A stretch of DNA of 64,000 bases from Paraburkholderia sartisoli (GCF_900107685.1 NZ_FNRQ01000007.1:310001-374000), one strand, 5' to 3'; numbered from the stretch's first letter, positions 34,440 through 43,167 are shown. The notes: generated by a model not told the origin, from the letters alone. Numbers and translations: made by a program.

Positions 34440-34622
34440 ATGACGACCATCAACGTCCCGACTCGTGATGATGTCTCCCGTGCAACCCAGACCATCTTCG
34501 ACAAGCGCAATAGCAGTCTCGGCACAGTACACAACCTGTATGCGACGCTCGCGCATTCCGGGCATGCACCCGGCAACTACCTCGCCTTTCAGAACGCGAA
34601 GTGCATGATGCACGCCACCTGA
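34440..34622 (+). pseudogene. Truncated carboxymuconolactone decarboxylase / alkylhydroperoxidase-like gene
   Basis: The 60-residue frame opens like peroxidase-related CMD-domain proteins: TINVPTRDDVSRATQTIFDK, then the V-H-N-L-Y-A-T segment and NYLAFQNAK. Full proteins of this family are about 180 residues and carry a CxxC redox motif further on. Here the frame departs after NAK into C-M-M-H-A-T and stops. No continuation is visible before the SnoaL-like gene 60 bp later. It looks like a 3' deletion or recombination scar; expression of a short peptide cannot be excluded. Confidence 0.7.
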
Positions 34623-34682
34623 GGTATGGCAACACGCGCTGTAGAATTTCAACACGTTCTATCGTCAGCAGAGGTAATTGCC

Positions 34683-35069
34683 ATGAACAGGATCGATCTC
34701 GCCAGCGTCTACCAGGGCTACATTGCCTGCCTGAACGCACAGGACTGGCCGAAGCTGGAACAGTTCGTTCACGAGGACGTGTACTACAACGATCACCTGA
34801 TCGGATTGTCAGGGTATCGCGAGATGCTGGAGCGGGACTTCCATGAAATTCCAGATCTTCATTTCAACATCCAGTTGCTGGTTGCCGATTCGCAGCATGT
34901 AGCGAGTCGGCTGGCCTTCTCCTGTTCGCCAAAGGGAACGTTCCTTGGGCTCCGTGTGAATGGGAAGAGCATTTCCTTCACGGAGAACGTCTTTTATCGA
35001 TTCCGCGACGACAGGATCGGGCAGGTATGGTCCGTCATCGATAAAGCGGCTATCGAAGCGCAGCTTTAA
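34683..35069 (+). CDS. SnoaL-like polyketide-cyclase / NTF2-fold protein
   Basis: 128-residue alpha+beta barrel protein of the ester-cyclase/SnoaL type. Typical features: an N-terminal helix YQGYIACLNAQDWPKLEQFV, HEDVYYNDHLIGLSGYREML, the strand PDLHFNIQLLVADSQHVASR, and the final FRDDRIGQVWSVIDK. GAGGTAA lies upstream of the ATG. Family members catalyse diverse reactions or bind small hydrophobic ligands, so the role is open. Confidence 0.85.
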   Translation: MNRIDLASVYQGYIACLNAQDWPKLEQFVHEDVYYNDHLIGLSGYREMLERDFHEIPDLHFNIQLLVADSQHVASRLAFSCSPKGTFLGLRVNGKSISFTENVFYRFRDDRIGQVWSVIDKAAIEAQL

Positions 35070-35318
35070 CGCAAGTTCCATGCAAGAAGACCCGGCGCAT
35101 AACGCGTTAAGGATACGAGCAGAGCGTCGTCCTGGCCATGGCATGGTCGCAGGAAACCAGATATTCACTTTGCCGTTAATCCGGAATACACTGAATTCAC
35201 CCTTTCCCTCCACCTGACCTTCGCCATTCTTCGGTAACAGTTGCTTTTGTCGTGCTCAGCGAGCCGAAGCAAACCGGATCGGTTCGTGCCCAACATCATT
35301 CGAACGGGACGACTCATC

Positions 35319-36779
35319 ATGGCTGATACGAGCTACATGGCACGGAAATCCGTGGCCGATATTGTAGGAAGCGCCGGCGAGGAGGGAAGCCAGGCACTAT
35401 CGAAAACACTGGGCGCCACCAGCATCACGGCGATGGGCATCGGCGCCATCATCGGCGCCGGCATCTTTGTCCTGACCGGCACCGCCGCGGCGCAGTTCGC
35501 CGGCCCAAGCATCGTGCTGTCCTTCGTGCTCGGCGGTATCGCGTGCGCGTTCGTCGGGCTTTGCTATTCGGAACTGGCAGCCATGTTGCCCGTATGCGGC
35601 AGCAGTTACACCTACACCTATGCCACGCTGGGTGAAATTTTCGCGTGGATCATCGGCTGGGACCTGATCCTCGAATACGCGATGGGCGCCGCCACTGTCG
35701 CGGTCGGCTGGTCCGGCTATATCGTGAGCCTGCTGCACAACGTGGGAATCAGCATCCCGCCCACGCTGGCCGCCGCACCCGGCACCGTCATCAAGCTGGC
35801 CGACGGCACCACCGCGACGGGCATCGTCAATCTGCCCGCGATATTGATCATCGCCATTCTGACGACCCTGCTCGTACTCGGCACGAAGGAATCCGCGCGG
35901 CTCAACAACATCATGGTGGCGGTCAAGCTGACCGTGGTGGTGGCCTTCATCGCGCTCGGTATGTTTTTCATCAAGCCGGCGAACTGGCATCCGTTCATTC
36001 CGGCGAATACGGGCGAATTCGGCAACTTCGGCATGAGCGGGATTCTGCGCGGGTCGGCCGTGGTGTTCTTCGCGTTCATCGGTTTCGATGCGGTTTCCAC
36101 CGCCGCACAGGAAGCGAGGAGGCCGCAACGGGACATGCCGATCGGCATCCTGGGATCGCTGATCATCTGCACCGTGCTGTACATCCTCGTCGCGGGGATC
36201 CTCACCGGGCTTGTGCCTTATGGTGAGCTGAATGTTCCCGATCCGATCGCCAAGGGCGTTGACGCCATCGGCCTCACCTGGTTCTCCATCCTGATCAAGA
36301 TCGGTGCGCTGACGGGACTGACCACCGTGATTCTCGTGCTGCTATACGGACAGAGCCGCATCTTCTTCACGATGTCGAAGGACGGCCTGCTGCCGCCGCT
36401 TTTCGCGCGCGTTCATCCGCGTCTTCAGACGCCTCATCTGAGCCAGATCCTGATCGGCACCATTGTCGCGATCGTCGCGGCCCTTACGCCGATCAGCGTG
36501 CTGGGTGAGATGGTCAGCATCGGCACGCTGTTCGCGTTCATCCTCGTGTGCGGTGCCGTGATCTATCTGCGGCGCAGCGACTCCGATGCTTCACGCCCTT
36601 TCCGGGTGCCTGCCGTACCGGTCGTGCCGATCCTCGGGATCCTGTTTTGCCTGTTGCTGATGGCGGGACTGCCGCTCGTCACCTGGATGCGGCTTGTCGT
36701 ATGGCTGGTGATCGGGATGACCATCTATCTTTCGTATGGCCGGCACCATTCGACGCTGCGCTTCCCCGAGCGCCGGTGA
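35319..36779 (+). CDS. APC superfamily amino acid permease (cationic amino acid transporter type)
   Basis: 486-residue inner-membrane permease with 12 predicted TMs. The TM1 consensus MGIGAIIGAGIFVLTGTAA, the TM3 region PVCGSSYTYTYATLGEIFAW, and the TM6 segment FFAFIGFDAVSTAAQEARRP place it with the CAT/YfnA-type carriers of the APC superfamily. The ATG at 35319 gives a normal hydrophilic N-terminus. Monocistronic, and followed directly by a strong terminator. Confidence 0.93.
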   Translation: MADTSYMARKSVADIVGSAGEEGSQALSKTLGATSITAMGIGAIIGAGIFVLTGTAAAQFAGPSIVLSFVLGGIACAFVGLCYSELAAMLPVCGSSYTYTYATLGEIFAWIIGWDLILEYAMGAATVAVGWSGYIVSLLHNVGISIPPTLAAAPGTVIKLADGTTATGIVNLPAILIIAILTTLLVLGTKESARLNNIMVAVKLTVVVAFIALGMFFIKPANWHPFIPANTGEFGNFGMSGILRGSAVVFFAFIGFDAVSTAAQEARRPQRDMPIGILGSLIICTVLYILVAGILTGLVPYGELNVPDPIAKGVDAIGLTWFSILIKIGALTGLTTVILVLLYGQSRIFFTMSKDGLLPPLFARVHPRLQTPHLSQILIGTIVAIVAALTPISVLGEMVSIGTLFAFILVCGAVIYLRRSDSDASRPFRVPAVPVVPILGILFCLLLMAGLPLVTWMRLVVWLVIGMTIYLSYGRHHSTLRFPERR

Positions 36780-36784
36780 GCATG

Positions 36785-36816
36785 GGTAGCGCCGGATTGG
36801 CGCTACCGTAATTTTT
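36785..36816 (+). terminator. Rho-independent terminator after the permease
   Basis: GGTAGCGCC, loop GGATT, GGCGCTACC: a perfect 9-bp stem, followed by GTAATTTTT. Starts 6 bp after the stop codon. Confidence 0.9.
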
Positions 36817-36939
36817 CTCACATCCCGACGAAAAATTCTCGTTTTGGCGCCGGGTTCCATCCACCTAAACTGGGATGTGAACGGTAGCCACGACGCAGCG
36901 TCGCTGCGTCGTTACGTCCTGGATGATGGGGGTTTTCTC

Positions 36940-37092
36940 GTGAACATGACTTTGTTTGAGATTCCGGCTGTAGTGGTTATTCTAAGTATCGTTTGTGCCG
37001 TAGTGGTCAGGGCATTTGTGTCGTCGCGCTCGGATAGCGTCGATCTGTTCATGAGACGGAACATGACGGATGACCGGGAGAGATATCTTTAG
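36940..37092 (+). CDS. Small predicted membrane protein, unknown function
   Basis: Frame of 50 residues from GTG at 36940 (or 48 from ATG at 36946). One hydrophobic segment (EIPAVVVILSIVCAVVVRAF) is followed by a charged tail (RSDSVDLFMRRNMTDDRERY). Positive residues after the helix suggest N-out/C-in topology. A purine-rich GGATGATGGGGG stretch lies upstream. No family recognised; codon use is less biased than in neighbouring genes. Tentative. Confidence 0.4.
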   Translation: MNMTLFEIPAVVVILSIVCAVVVRAFVSSRSDSVDLFMRRNMTDDRERYL

Positions 37093-37184
37093 CACCAGCA
37101 TGCTGCTGTATCCGCTACACAAGAAATCATTGCGCGTCTGCCGCATTCATTCGCGAGCCGAACGCCCTAACCTGCCGATCCGGA

Positions 37185-37721
37185 TTAAAGCGCGCCGCCC
37201 AGATGAAGCAGCACGAATAACGTTGCAGCGCCCGCGATGAGAATCAGCGCGTTGATTCGTGTCGTCATGACGATCCCGGTTGCAACCAGGGCGGTGACCT
37301 GCGCGATCCAGCCGCCATCCAGTTCTTTCACCAGCACATAGACGGCTGCCAGGATCAGTCCCGCCGCCACGGGGCGAAGCCCCGACTGCAACGCGTTCTG
37401 CCAGCGTGCGCCACGATGCTTCGTCCAGAGATGCGCGACGCCGTACATCATGAACGCGGTCGGGCCAAAGAGCGCGAGTGTCGCGACAACCGCGCCCTGA
37501 AGTCCACCGACCTGCCAGCCGATCAGGGTCGCGAGCAGCGAGCCTGGCCCCGGCGCGAGCCTTGCGATGGCGAAGTCGCTGACAAACTGAGCGTGCGTCA
37601 TCCAGTGATGCACGTCGACGACCTGTCTCTGGAGATCCGCGATGATGGACTGACCGCCCCCGACCGTCACGATCGACAGGGGCGCGAAGACGGAGAAAAG
37701 CGCGATGAGTGTTCGGGACAA
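37185..37721 (-). CDS. Chromate transporter, short CHR protein (second half)
   Basis: 178-residue membrane protein equal to one CHR domain. The domain motif appears as SIVTVGGGQSIIADLQRQVV followed by QFVSDFAIARLAPGPGSLLA, then about five hydrophobic segments. In short-chain CHR systems two homologous proteins of opposite topology, encoded in tandem, make the working transporter; the partner is 34 bp upstream on this strand. Substrate chromate or sulfate by homology. Confidence 0.85.
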   Translation of the reverse strand: MSRTLIALFSVFAPLSIVTVGGGQSIIADLQRQVVDVHHWMTHAQFVSDFAIARLAPGPGSLLATLIGWQVGGLQGAVVATLALFGPTAFMMYGVAHLWTKHRGARWQNALQSGLRPVAAGLILAAVYVLVKELDGGWIAQVTALVATGIVMTTRINALILIAGAATLFVLLHLGGAL

Positions 37722-37755
37722 GGGTTATTGCTCGTGAAAAGACAGGGGCCGTTGA

Positions 37756-38403
37756 CTACTCGCGTCGGGACAGGCGCACATATTCGAAGCCGACGCTAAG
37801 TGTTCCGGCTACCAGCACGGTCCAGACGAGTGGCACGGCGAGGATCGCGACCGCAATGAACGTCCCGATGAAAATCAGAATCGGAAAGACGCGGCGCGGC
37901 AACCGGCGTACCGCGGTGATCGCCATTGAAAGGGAAAGGCCAATTGCACCGGCCGCCGCGCCCGCCAGTGCAAAACGCGTCAACGAGAAACCCGCCATCG
38001 CCGAGAAGAAGACACCCAGGATGACGATCGACACCGCCGGCGGAAAGATGATTCCAGCAAACCCGACAACCGCGCCTCGCCAGCCAAGCAGGCGGTGCCC
38101 AATCCAGATCGCCAGGTTTTTGATGTTGACACCCGGAAGCGCCTGCGAGAGCGCGAGCCCGTCAAGGAACTCTTCCTCCGTGAGCCAGTGCCGGTCGTGG
38201 ACAAATTCACGCAGGAACCAGCCACTCAGTCCGCCACCAAAGCTCGTGAGCCCGATTCGCGCAAAGATCAGAAAGAGCTCGAGCGTCGTTGGCATTGCAG
38301 CCGGGCGCGATGGCTGCCCGCCCGTCGTTTGGCCTGGTGAGCGCTGTTCATCTGGCGCCTGCGTGTCGACATTCCTGGTCAAGGTTAATCCTCCCGCACG
38401 CAT
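37756..38403 (-). CDS. Chromate transporter, short CHR protein (first half)
   Basis: 215-residue membrane protein, one CHR domain: ARIGLTSFGGGLSGWFLREF, then W-L-T-E-E-E-F and LALSQALPGVNIKNLAIWIG, then a hydrophobic C-terminal half. About 35 polar residues precede the domain; the start is uncertain (ATG 38403 used, an internal ATG at MPTTLELF is possible). First gene of a two-gene unit with the other CHR protein. Confidence 0.85.
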   Translation of the reverse strand: MRAGGLTLTRNVDTQAPDEQRSPGQTTGGQPSRPAAMPTTLELFLIFARIGLTSFGGGLSGWFLREFVHDRHWLTEEEFLDGLALSQALPGVNIKNLAIWIGHRLLGWRGAVVGFAGIIFPPAVSIVILGVFFSAMAGFSLTRFALAGAAAGAIGLSLSMAITAVRRLPRRVFPILIFIGTFIAVAILAVPLVWTVLVAGTLSVGFEYVRLSRRE

Positions 38404-38592
38404 CGATCGCGCTCATGAGATAGCATCCGCGCGCCGCCGTGCTGATCGAGGAAGTATCCCACAGTGAATCATCCGACGACCGGAGCGATAAAGTGAATGC
38501 CCGCAATCCGGCATTCAATCGCGCCGTATTCAAGCGCGGCGAAGCGCGCGGACTCGTATCAGCGAGGCAATCCGCGAGAGAAAGCGCCAGCG

Positions 38593-39012
38593 TCACGTCT
38601 TTTCGCTTTTCTCCACTTTCGCCCGGGTCTTCGCAGGCGCTTTCTTCTTCAATTTGCTCTGGTTGAAATCGATAGCGGCACGGACGAGTTTCTTTAGTGC
38701 GCGGTCATTAATCTCGTCGCCTTCGAAAAAATCGATCGCCCGTCTCGCGTTGCCTTCAAGGCCCGCGTTGAAGAGTCCGTCAGGATCCGGGATGCTTGCC
38801 CCGTGCATGAAGGTAAGCTTCACCTTCCCTTTGTGGGCATCGGCAACCGCGATTATTCCGTCGCGGGACCACACCGGGCTTCCCATCCACTTCCATTCCT
38901 CGATGATCTCCCGGTCCGCCTCGAGGATGCTCTTGCGGATACCGGCAAACGTCTTGCCACGCCAGTCCGTCAGCCCAGCGACCAGTGCGTCGATATTTTC
39001 CGATGGATTCAT
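38593..39012 (-). CDS. DUF1801 (YdhG-like) domain protein
   Basis: 139 residues. The core EEWKWMGSPVWSRDGIIAVA and KGKVKLTFMHGASIPDPDGL matches the DUF1801 fold. The C-terminus is a lysine-rich tail (KLKKKAPAKTRAKVEKSEK) that could bind nucleic acid. The ATG at 39012 is supported by GGAGA about 6 nt upstream. Function unknown. Monocistronic. Confidence 0.85.
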   Translation of the reverse strand: MNPSENIDALVAGLTDWRGKTFAGIRKSILEADREIIEEWKWMGSPVWSRDGIIAVADAHKGKVKLTFMHGASIPDPDGLFNAGLEGNARRAIDFFEGDEINDRALKKLVRAAIDFNQSKLKKKAPAKTRAKVEKSEKT

Positions 39013-39176
39013 TGGATCTCCATGCCTTGAATTCAGGTCCAGTTTCAAGCGACAACGATAACAATGTCATGGCCACGTTATCCAGGTGAGCACTACCCAT
39101 CGTCCGCGCAACGTGATCAGATCCCAGGCGCAACAGTTATTCGTGCGGTCATGCCAGCAGGAAAACGCGCGTGCAG

Positions 39177-40037
39177 TCAGGTATTTGCCACCAGCAGTTC
39201 TTCTGCATTGTCTGGCGGGCGCAGATCATCTGTCCTGCCTGTGAAGTAACGCCGGGCAAGATCGGCCGCCGGGACGTGCCGTGCCTCTCCAAAGCCCGCA
39301 TCATGGGCCAGCGCCAGGATTTCCTGCGGGGTGAAGAAGCTGAGAAAAGGTGTCCCGCTTGCCCGCGCGCCCTTCTCCGCCATCTCAAGGCCGGGACGCA
39401 CCTCGGGGCCCGCCAGCTCCAGCGGGAGCAGGAACGTCATGGCAAGCGTCGACCCAGGAGCGAGCACCGCGACCTCGCGCAGCGCGGCCGCGTTCGCTTC
39501 GCGGGTGAGATACATGCTCACGCCGGTGGAGACCACGATCGCCGGCTTGCTGTCATCGAAGCCGGCCGCCACGAGCCGGTCCCGCCAGCGCTCCCCCGCC
39601 TCGAAATCGACCGGCACGAAGCGCAGCCAGTCCGGCACGCCGAAGCCGAGCTCGATCAGGCGCCGACGCTTCCATGCCTGAGGAGCTGGCTGGTCGATCT
39701 CGAACACATCAAGGCGGGACGCAATCTCCGGCCTGCGCTGTGCAAAGCTGTCAAGGCCCGCGCCGAGGATGACATACTGGCTCACCCCGCGACCGGCCTG
39801 CTCCACCACGAGATCCTCGATGAAGCGGGCACGCGCCACGATGGAAGCGCGAAAGGGCCGCGTGAACTGCGGGTCCATGTCGCCGCGCTCGCGCCAGTTC
39901 CCGTCCGGGGACAGCAGCTTGAGACCGACTGTGTCTTCCAGCACGGGCGGCGGGGCGTCGACCTCGACGTGCAGCGCGCGCCACAAGGCGACTCGCGCTG
40001 CTGTGCTGTCCGGCACTTCATCTCGCCTGTCGTTCAT
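39177..40037 (-). CDS. Class I SAM-dependent methyltransferase (LCM/PPM family)
   Basis: 286 residues. The SAM-binding motif is VILGAGLDSFAQRRP (G-x-G-x-D), followed by the acidic loop VFEIDQPAPQAWKRR and FVPVDFEAG. The layout matches the leucine-carboxyl-methyltransferase-like TIGR00027 group, including the N-terminal R-A-S-I-V-A-R-A-R-F segment. Methyl acceptor unknown. The ATG at 40037 follows CAAGGTC. Monocistronic. Confidence 0.9.
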   Translation of the reverse strand: MNDRRDEVPDSTAARVALWRALHVEVDAPPPVLEDTVGLKLLSPDGNWRERGDMDPQFTRPFRASIVARARFIEDLVVEQAGRGVSQYVILGAGLDSFAQRRPEIASRLDVFEIDQPAPQAWKRRRLIELGFGVPDWLRFVPVDFEAGERWRDRLVAAGFDDSKPAIVVSTGVSMYLTREANAAALREVAVLAPGSTLAMTFLLPLELAGPEVRPGLEMAEKGARASGTPFLSFFTPQEILALAHDAGFGEARHVPAADLARRYFTGRTDDLRPPDNAEELLVANT

Positions 40038-40269
40038 GACCTTGAATCCTGTTTGTTCGTCTACGCCTGAAGCTCAAGCTGAAGCCGACCTGCCAGTATC
40101 ATGCCGCGCAAGGCAGGAAAGCGCTGCCGTTGCAGCGCCTTCAGGCAATTGATAGAGAACGCGTCACACAGCATCCGCATGTAGAAATGCGGCAAGCAGG
40201 AAGAATATCAAATGTCGTGCCGAAGACACGACATGGCGGCCGCGACGCATCGGCATCGCGCCCCACGCG

Positions 40270-41040
40270 TCAGATCGATTTCACTTCCCCGCCATCCATC
40301 CTCAACGCCGAGCCGGTCATCCAGCGCGCAGCAGGCGACACGATGAACGCCATCAACTCAGCGATCTCCTCCGGCGTGCCATACCGCGCGATACCTGCTT
40401 CAACGGGAAACTTCGCCGTCGCCTCTTCGACGGTCATGTTGTGCAGCGGCGCCCAATGCTCCAGATAGGACTGCCGGCGGCCAGTCATCACGGGTCCCGG
40501 CAGCACACTGTTGACCTGCACGCCGTCGGCGATGCCGCGGTCCGAGAACGCTTTCGCGAGCGCAATGACCGCCGCGTTGATCGTGCCCACAGCCGCATAA
40601 GGCGCCTTGGGAAACAGCGCCGAATTGCCCGACATCAGCACGACCGACCCTGAACTCTCCTTCAGCGACGGCCACGCCGCGATCGTCAATCGTCGCGCGC
40701 CGTGAAGCTTCAGCGCGAGACCGCGGTCCCATTGCTCGTCGGTCATTTCAAACACGTCGATCTGCGGCACCGCGCCCGCGATGTTGAGCAACGCGTCGAT
40801 CTGCCCGAACGTCGCGAGCGTCTCGTCGACGACTTGCCGTGCGGCGTCGGGTCGGGACAGGTCGACATCGATGACAAGCGGCTCCGCACCGGCCTTCTTC
40901 ACCTCGATCGCGGTCTGTTCGAGGTTCCCGCGGTCGCGCGCGACGAGAATGAGCGAATCAAAATCCCGCGCGAGCCGGATAGCGGTCGAACGACCGATCC
41001 CCTGGCTCGCGCCCGTGACGATTGCGACTTTTCTGGACAT
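40270..41040 (-). CDS. Short-chain dehydrogenase/reductase
   Basis: 256-residue SDR. TGASQGIG near residue 9, N-I-A-G in place of NNAG near 90, catalytic Ser in VVLMSGNSALF, and V-N-S-V-L-P-G-P-V-M-T after the active-site helix. The catalytic Tyr/Lys pair is not clear: the expected YxxxK segment reads PYAAVGTINA, so the Lys is missing (Tyr followed by A-A-V-G). The enzyme may be non-canonical. AAGGAAAAC precedes the ATG. Downstream of the dehydrogenase remnant and hydrolase. Confidence 0.85.
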   Translation of the reverse strand: MSRKVAIVTGASQGIGRSTAIRLARDFDSLILVARDRGNLEQTAIEVKKAGAEPLVIDVDLSRPDAARQVVDETLATFGQIDALLNIAGAVPQIDVFEMTDEQWDRGLALKLHGARRLTIAAWPSLKESSGSVVLMSGNSALFPKAPYAAVGTINAAVIALAKAFSDRGIADGVQVNSVLPGPVMTGRRQSYLEHWAPLHNMTVEEATAKFPVEAGIARYGTPEEIAELMAFIVSPAARWMTGSALRMDGGEVKSI

Positions 41041-41063
41041 TTCAGTTTTCCTTGAATTGCGGA

Positions 41064-41168
41064 TCAACGATGGCAATGCACGACCACCGTCTTTCCACCA
41101 ACTTCACTGGCTTCCATCACGCGATGTGCGTCGCGGATTTCATCGAGTCCGAACACGATTGCACACAT
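41064..41168 (-). pseudogene. C-terminal remnant of a zinc-type/quinone oxidoreductase (MDR)
   Basis: 34-residue frame ending GLDEIRDAHRVMEASEVGGK then TVVVHCHR. This is the recognisable C-terminus of medium-chain dehydrogenase/reductases (the A-H-R-x-M-E-x-x-x-x-G-K-x-V end). The 300 or so residues of the cofactor and catalytic domains are missing. The short frame has an AGGAG site 6 nt before its ATG, so a deletion may have joined a ribosome site to the 3' end. It sits between the hydrolase and SDR genes of the same strand. Confidence 0.7.
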
Positions 41169-41222
41169 GACTGTTCTCCTGCGCGTTGATGAGACTGCTG
41201 TCGATGCCGACCGCGGGACGCG

Positions 41223-42077
41223 TCAGTGGCTGAGAAAATCCGCGATGGCCGCAGCGATCTCCGCGGCGTGCGTCTCCAGCGCGAAGTGGCCGGTATCGAG
41301 GAAGCGCACGACGGCGCCCGGCATGTCGCGCCTGAATGCGTCGGCGCCCGCAGGCAGGAAAAACGGATCGTTCTTCCCCCACACGACGAGGAACGGCGGC
41401 TGATGCGTGCGGAAATACTGCTGGAACGCGGGGTACAACGCGACATTGCTTCGATAGTCGCCGAACAGATCGAGCTGAATCTCGTCCGCACCTGGCCGGC
41501 TCAGATAGAAGTCGTCGAGCGAGTAGCCGTCGGGCGACACGGTCGCCGTGTCGTACACACCATGCGTGTACTGCCAGACCGTTGTCTCGTGCGTCAGCAT
41601 GACACGCAGCGCTTCACGATTGGTGCGCGAACCGTCCTGCCAATAGGCGCGGATCGGATTCCATCCGTCGCTCAATCCTTCTTCGTAAGCGTTGCCGTTC
41701 TGCGAAATGATCGCGGTGATTCGTTCAGGATGCCTGAGCGCGAGACGGAATCCAGTTGGCGCGCCGTAGTCGAATACGTAGAGCGCAAAACGATCGAAAC
41801 CGGTCACCTCGGTGAAGCGGTCGATGACATTGGCGAGGTTGTCGAACGTGTACGCAAAACTGTCCCGGTCGGGCATGTCGGACTGCCCGAATCCGGGCAG
41901 ATCCGGCGCGACGATATGAAAACGGTCAGCGAGCTTCGGAATCAGGTCGCGAAACATGTGACTCGAACTGGGAAAGCCGTGCAGAAGCAGCAGCTTCGGA
42001 GCGCCAGGGCGACCGGCTTCACGATAGAACACCTTGAAACCGTCGACATCGGCATGGCGATACGCAATTGAACTCAT
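41223..42077 (-). CDS. Alpha/beta hydrolase, dehalogenase/epoxide-hydrolase-like
   Basis: 284 residues. Oxyanion-hole motif LLHGFPSSSHMF at about 32-43. The nucleophile elbow reads Y-V-F-D-Y-G-A-P, putting Asp103 at the nucleophile position as in haloalkane dehalogenases and epoxide hydrolases, not Ser. The general-base His is in LDTGHFALE near the C-terminus. GGAGGGAGACC precedes the ATG at 42077. First gene of a minus-strand series with an MDR remnant and an SDR. Substrate unknown. Confidence 0.9.
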   Translation of the reverse strand: MSSIAYRHADVDGFKVFYREAGRPGAPKLLLLHGFPSSSHMFRDLIPKLADRFHIVAPDLPGFGQSDMPDRDSFAYTFDNLANVIDRFTEVTGFDRFALYVFDYGAPTGFRLALRHPERITAIISQNGNAYEEGLSDGWNPIRAYWQDGSRTNREALRVMLTHETTVWQYTHGVYDTATVSPDGYSLDDFYLSRPGADEIQLDLFGDYRSNVALYPAFQQYFRTHQPPFLVVWGKNDPFFLPAGADAFRRDMPGAVVRFLDTGHFALETHAAEIAAAIADFLSH

Positions 42078-42242
42078 GGTCTCCCTCCACAGGAGAAAAG
42101 CAACCAGCTTGCATGGACCAGGGTAAGTGCTTTGCATGGGATCAGCGTACCGCGCATGGGGCCGAAGTAAGCGCTAAAGCGCTAACTCCGGCCGACACGC
42201 GAACGCTGATCGACAGCCAAAGCGCCAACGCTGGCGACAGGG

Positions 42243-42995
42243 TCATGTGAGCGATGAAACGCGCCTTGCGATTCCCGCCATCGCAGGCGGTGGGTACCCC
42301 TGGCGCGAGGAAACCGACTGGACCGCTTCGACGATCACATCGGTCACGGCGTCCGGAGCCGTCACCATCGGCGTGTGATCGACCTGGTACGAATGCACGT
42401 GTGCATTCATACGACGTGCCATGAAGCGCTGGGTATCGGGGTCGATCATCCGGTCCTGGCCGGCGATCAAAAACCAGCTCGGGCGGTCTCTCCACAGCGG
42501 ACGCCCGACTGCTTCGCCGATGCACGACACCGCAATGGGACGCTGCACCGCGGCAAGCACCGCCAGCTCTTGCGGCGCTCCATCCTGCGCGAACGCAGCG
42601 GCGAACGCGTCGTGCGGCAGCCATATCAATCCGTGCCGATCCGGGGCAAGCTGCGGCGCCTGCGGATGCACCTCGCCTCGGTAGAACACGTCGCCCACTG
42701 TTTCCCCTTCGTCGGGCGCGAGCGCCGCCACGTAGACCAACGCCGCGACGCGGTCTGAACGGGTCGATCCGATCACGGCGCCTGCATATGCATGGCCTGC
42801 CAGCACGACCGGGCCTTCGATCCGTTCAAGCGTCCGGTCGAGCGCGGCCACGTCGTCACTCAACGAGGTGAGTGGCAGCGGAGCCGCGATTGCATCGATG
42901 CCCCGCCCCTTCAGACGATCGATCACCTTGGTCCAGCTTGATCCGTCCGCCCATGCGCTATGCACGAGCACCGCGCTCACATTGCCAGAAGACAT
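42243..42995 (-). CDS. Alpha/beta hydrolase fold protein with Ala at the nucleophile position
   Basis: 250 residues similar to the EstC / salicylate-esterase-like group (opening VLVHSAWADGSSW). The nucleophile elbow normally reads G-H-S-Y-G-G in this group; here it is G67-H-A-Y-A-G72, so the catalytic Ser is Ala69. The late VDHTPMVTAPD segment keeps the usual His. Such proteins may be ligand-binding or use another chemistry. Divergent from the CGNR regulator at 43168, with GTAACC/GGTTAC repeats between them. Confidence 0.88.
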   Translation of the reverse strand: MSSGNVSAVLVHSAWADGSSWTKVIDRLKGRGIDAIAAPLPLTSLSDDVAALDRTLERIEGPVVLAGHAYAGAVIGSTRSDRVAALVYVAALAPDEGETVGDVFYRGEVHPQAPQLAPDRHGLIWLPHDAFAAAFAQDGAPQELAVLAAVQRPIAVSCIGEAVGRPLWRDRPSWFLIAGQDRMIDPDTQRFMARRMNAHVHSYQVDHTPMVTAPDAVTDVIVEAVQSVSSRQGYPPPAMAGIARRVSSLT

Positions 42996-43057
42996 GTCCT
43001 GCTCCTTTCAGAAAAGTGGAGACTGCCCGTGACACAAGGCTTTTCTACGCCACATCA

Positions 43058-43141
43058 TGTAACCTGTTTATCGATATTTTATAGGTTACTCATTGATTTG
43101 GTAACTTGTCAACATCATTTTTAGCGGTTACGATTCGGCTA
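43058..43141. promoter_or_regulatory. Repeated GTAACC/GGTTAC elements in the divergent promoter
   Basis: GTAACC at 43059-43064, GGTTAC at 43084-43089, the variant GGTAAC at 43100-43105 and GGTTAC at 43136-43141, in an A/T-rich 172-bp spacer. The first two form an inverted pair with a 19-bp gap. Probable binding sites of the adjacent CGNR protein. Confidence 0.5.
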
Positions 43142-43167
43142 TCGTCATTTCACTTTCGTCACGACAG

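Noticed and set aside
36844..36939. Longer start for the small membrane protein
   Set aside because: Overlaps the region just after the terminator and adds a polar stretch without support; GTG 36940 is closer to a purine-rich site.
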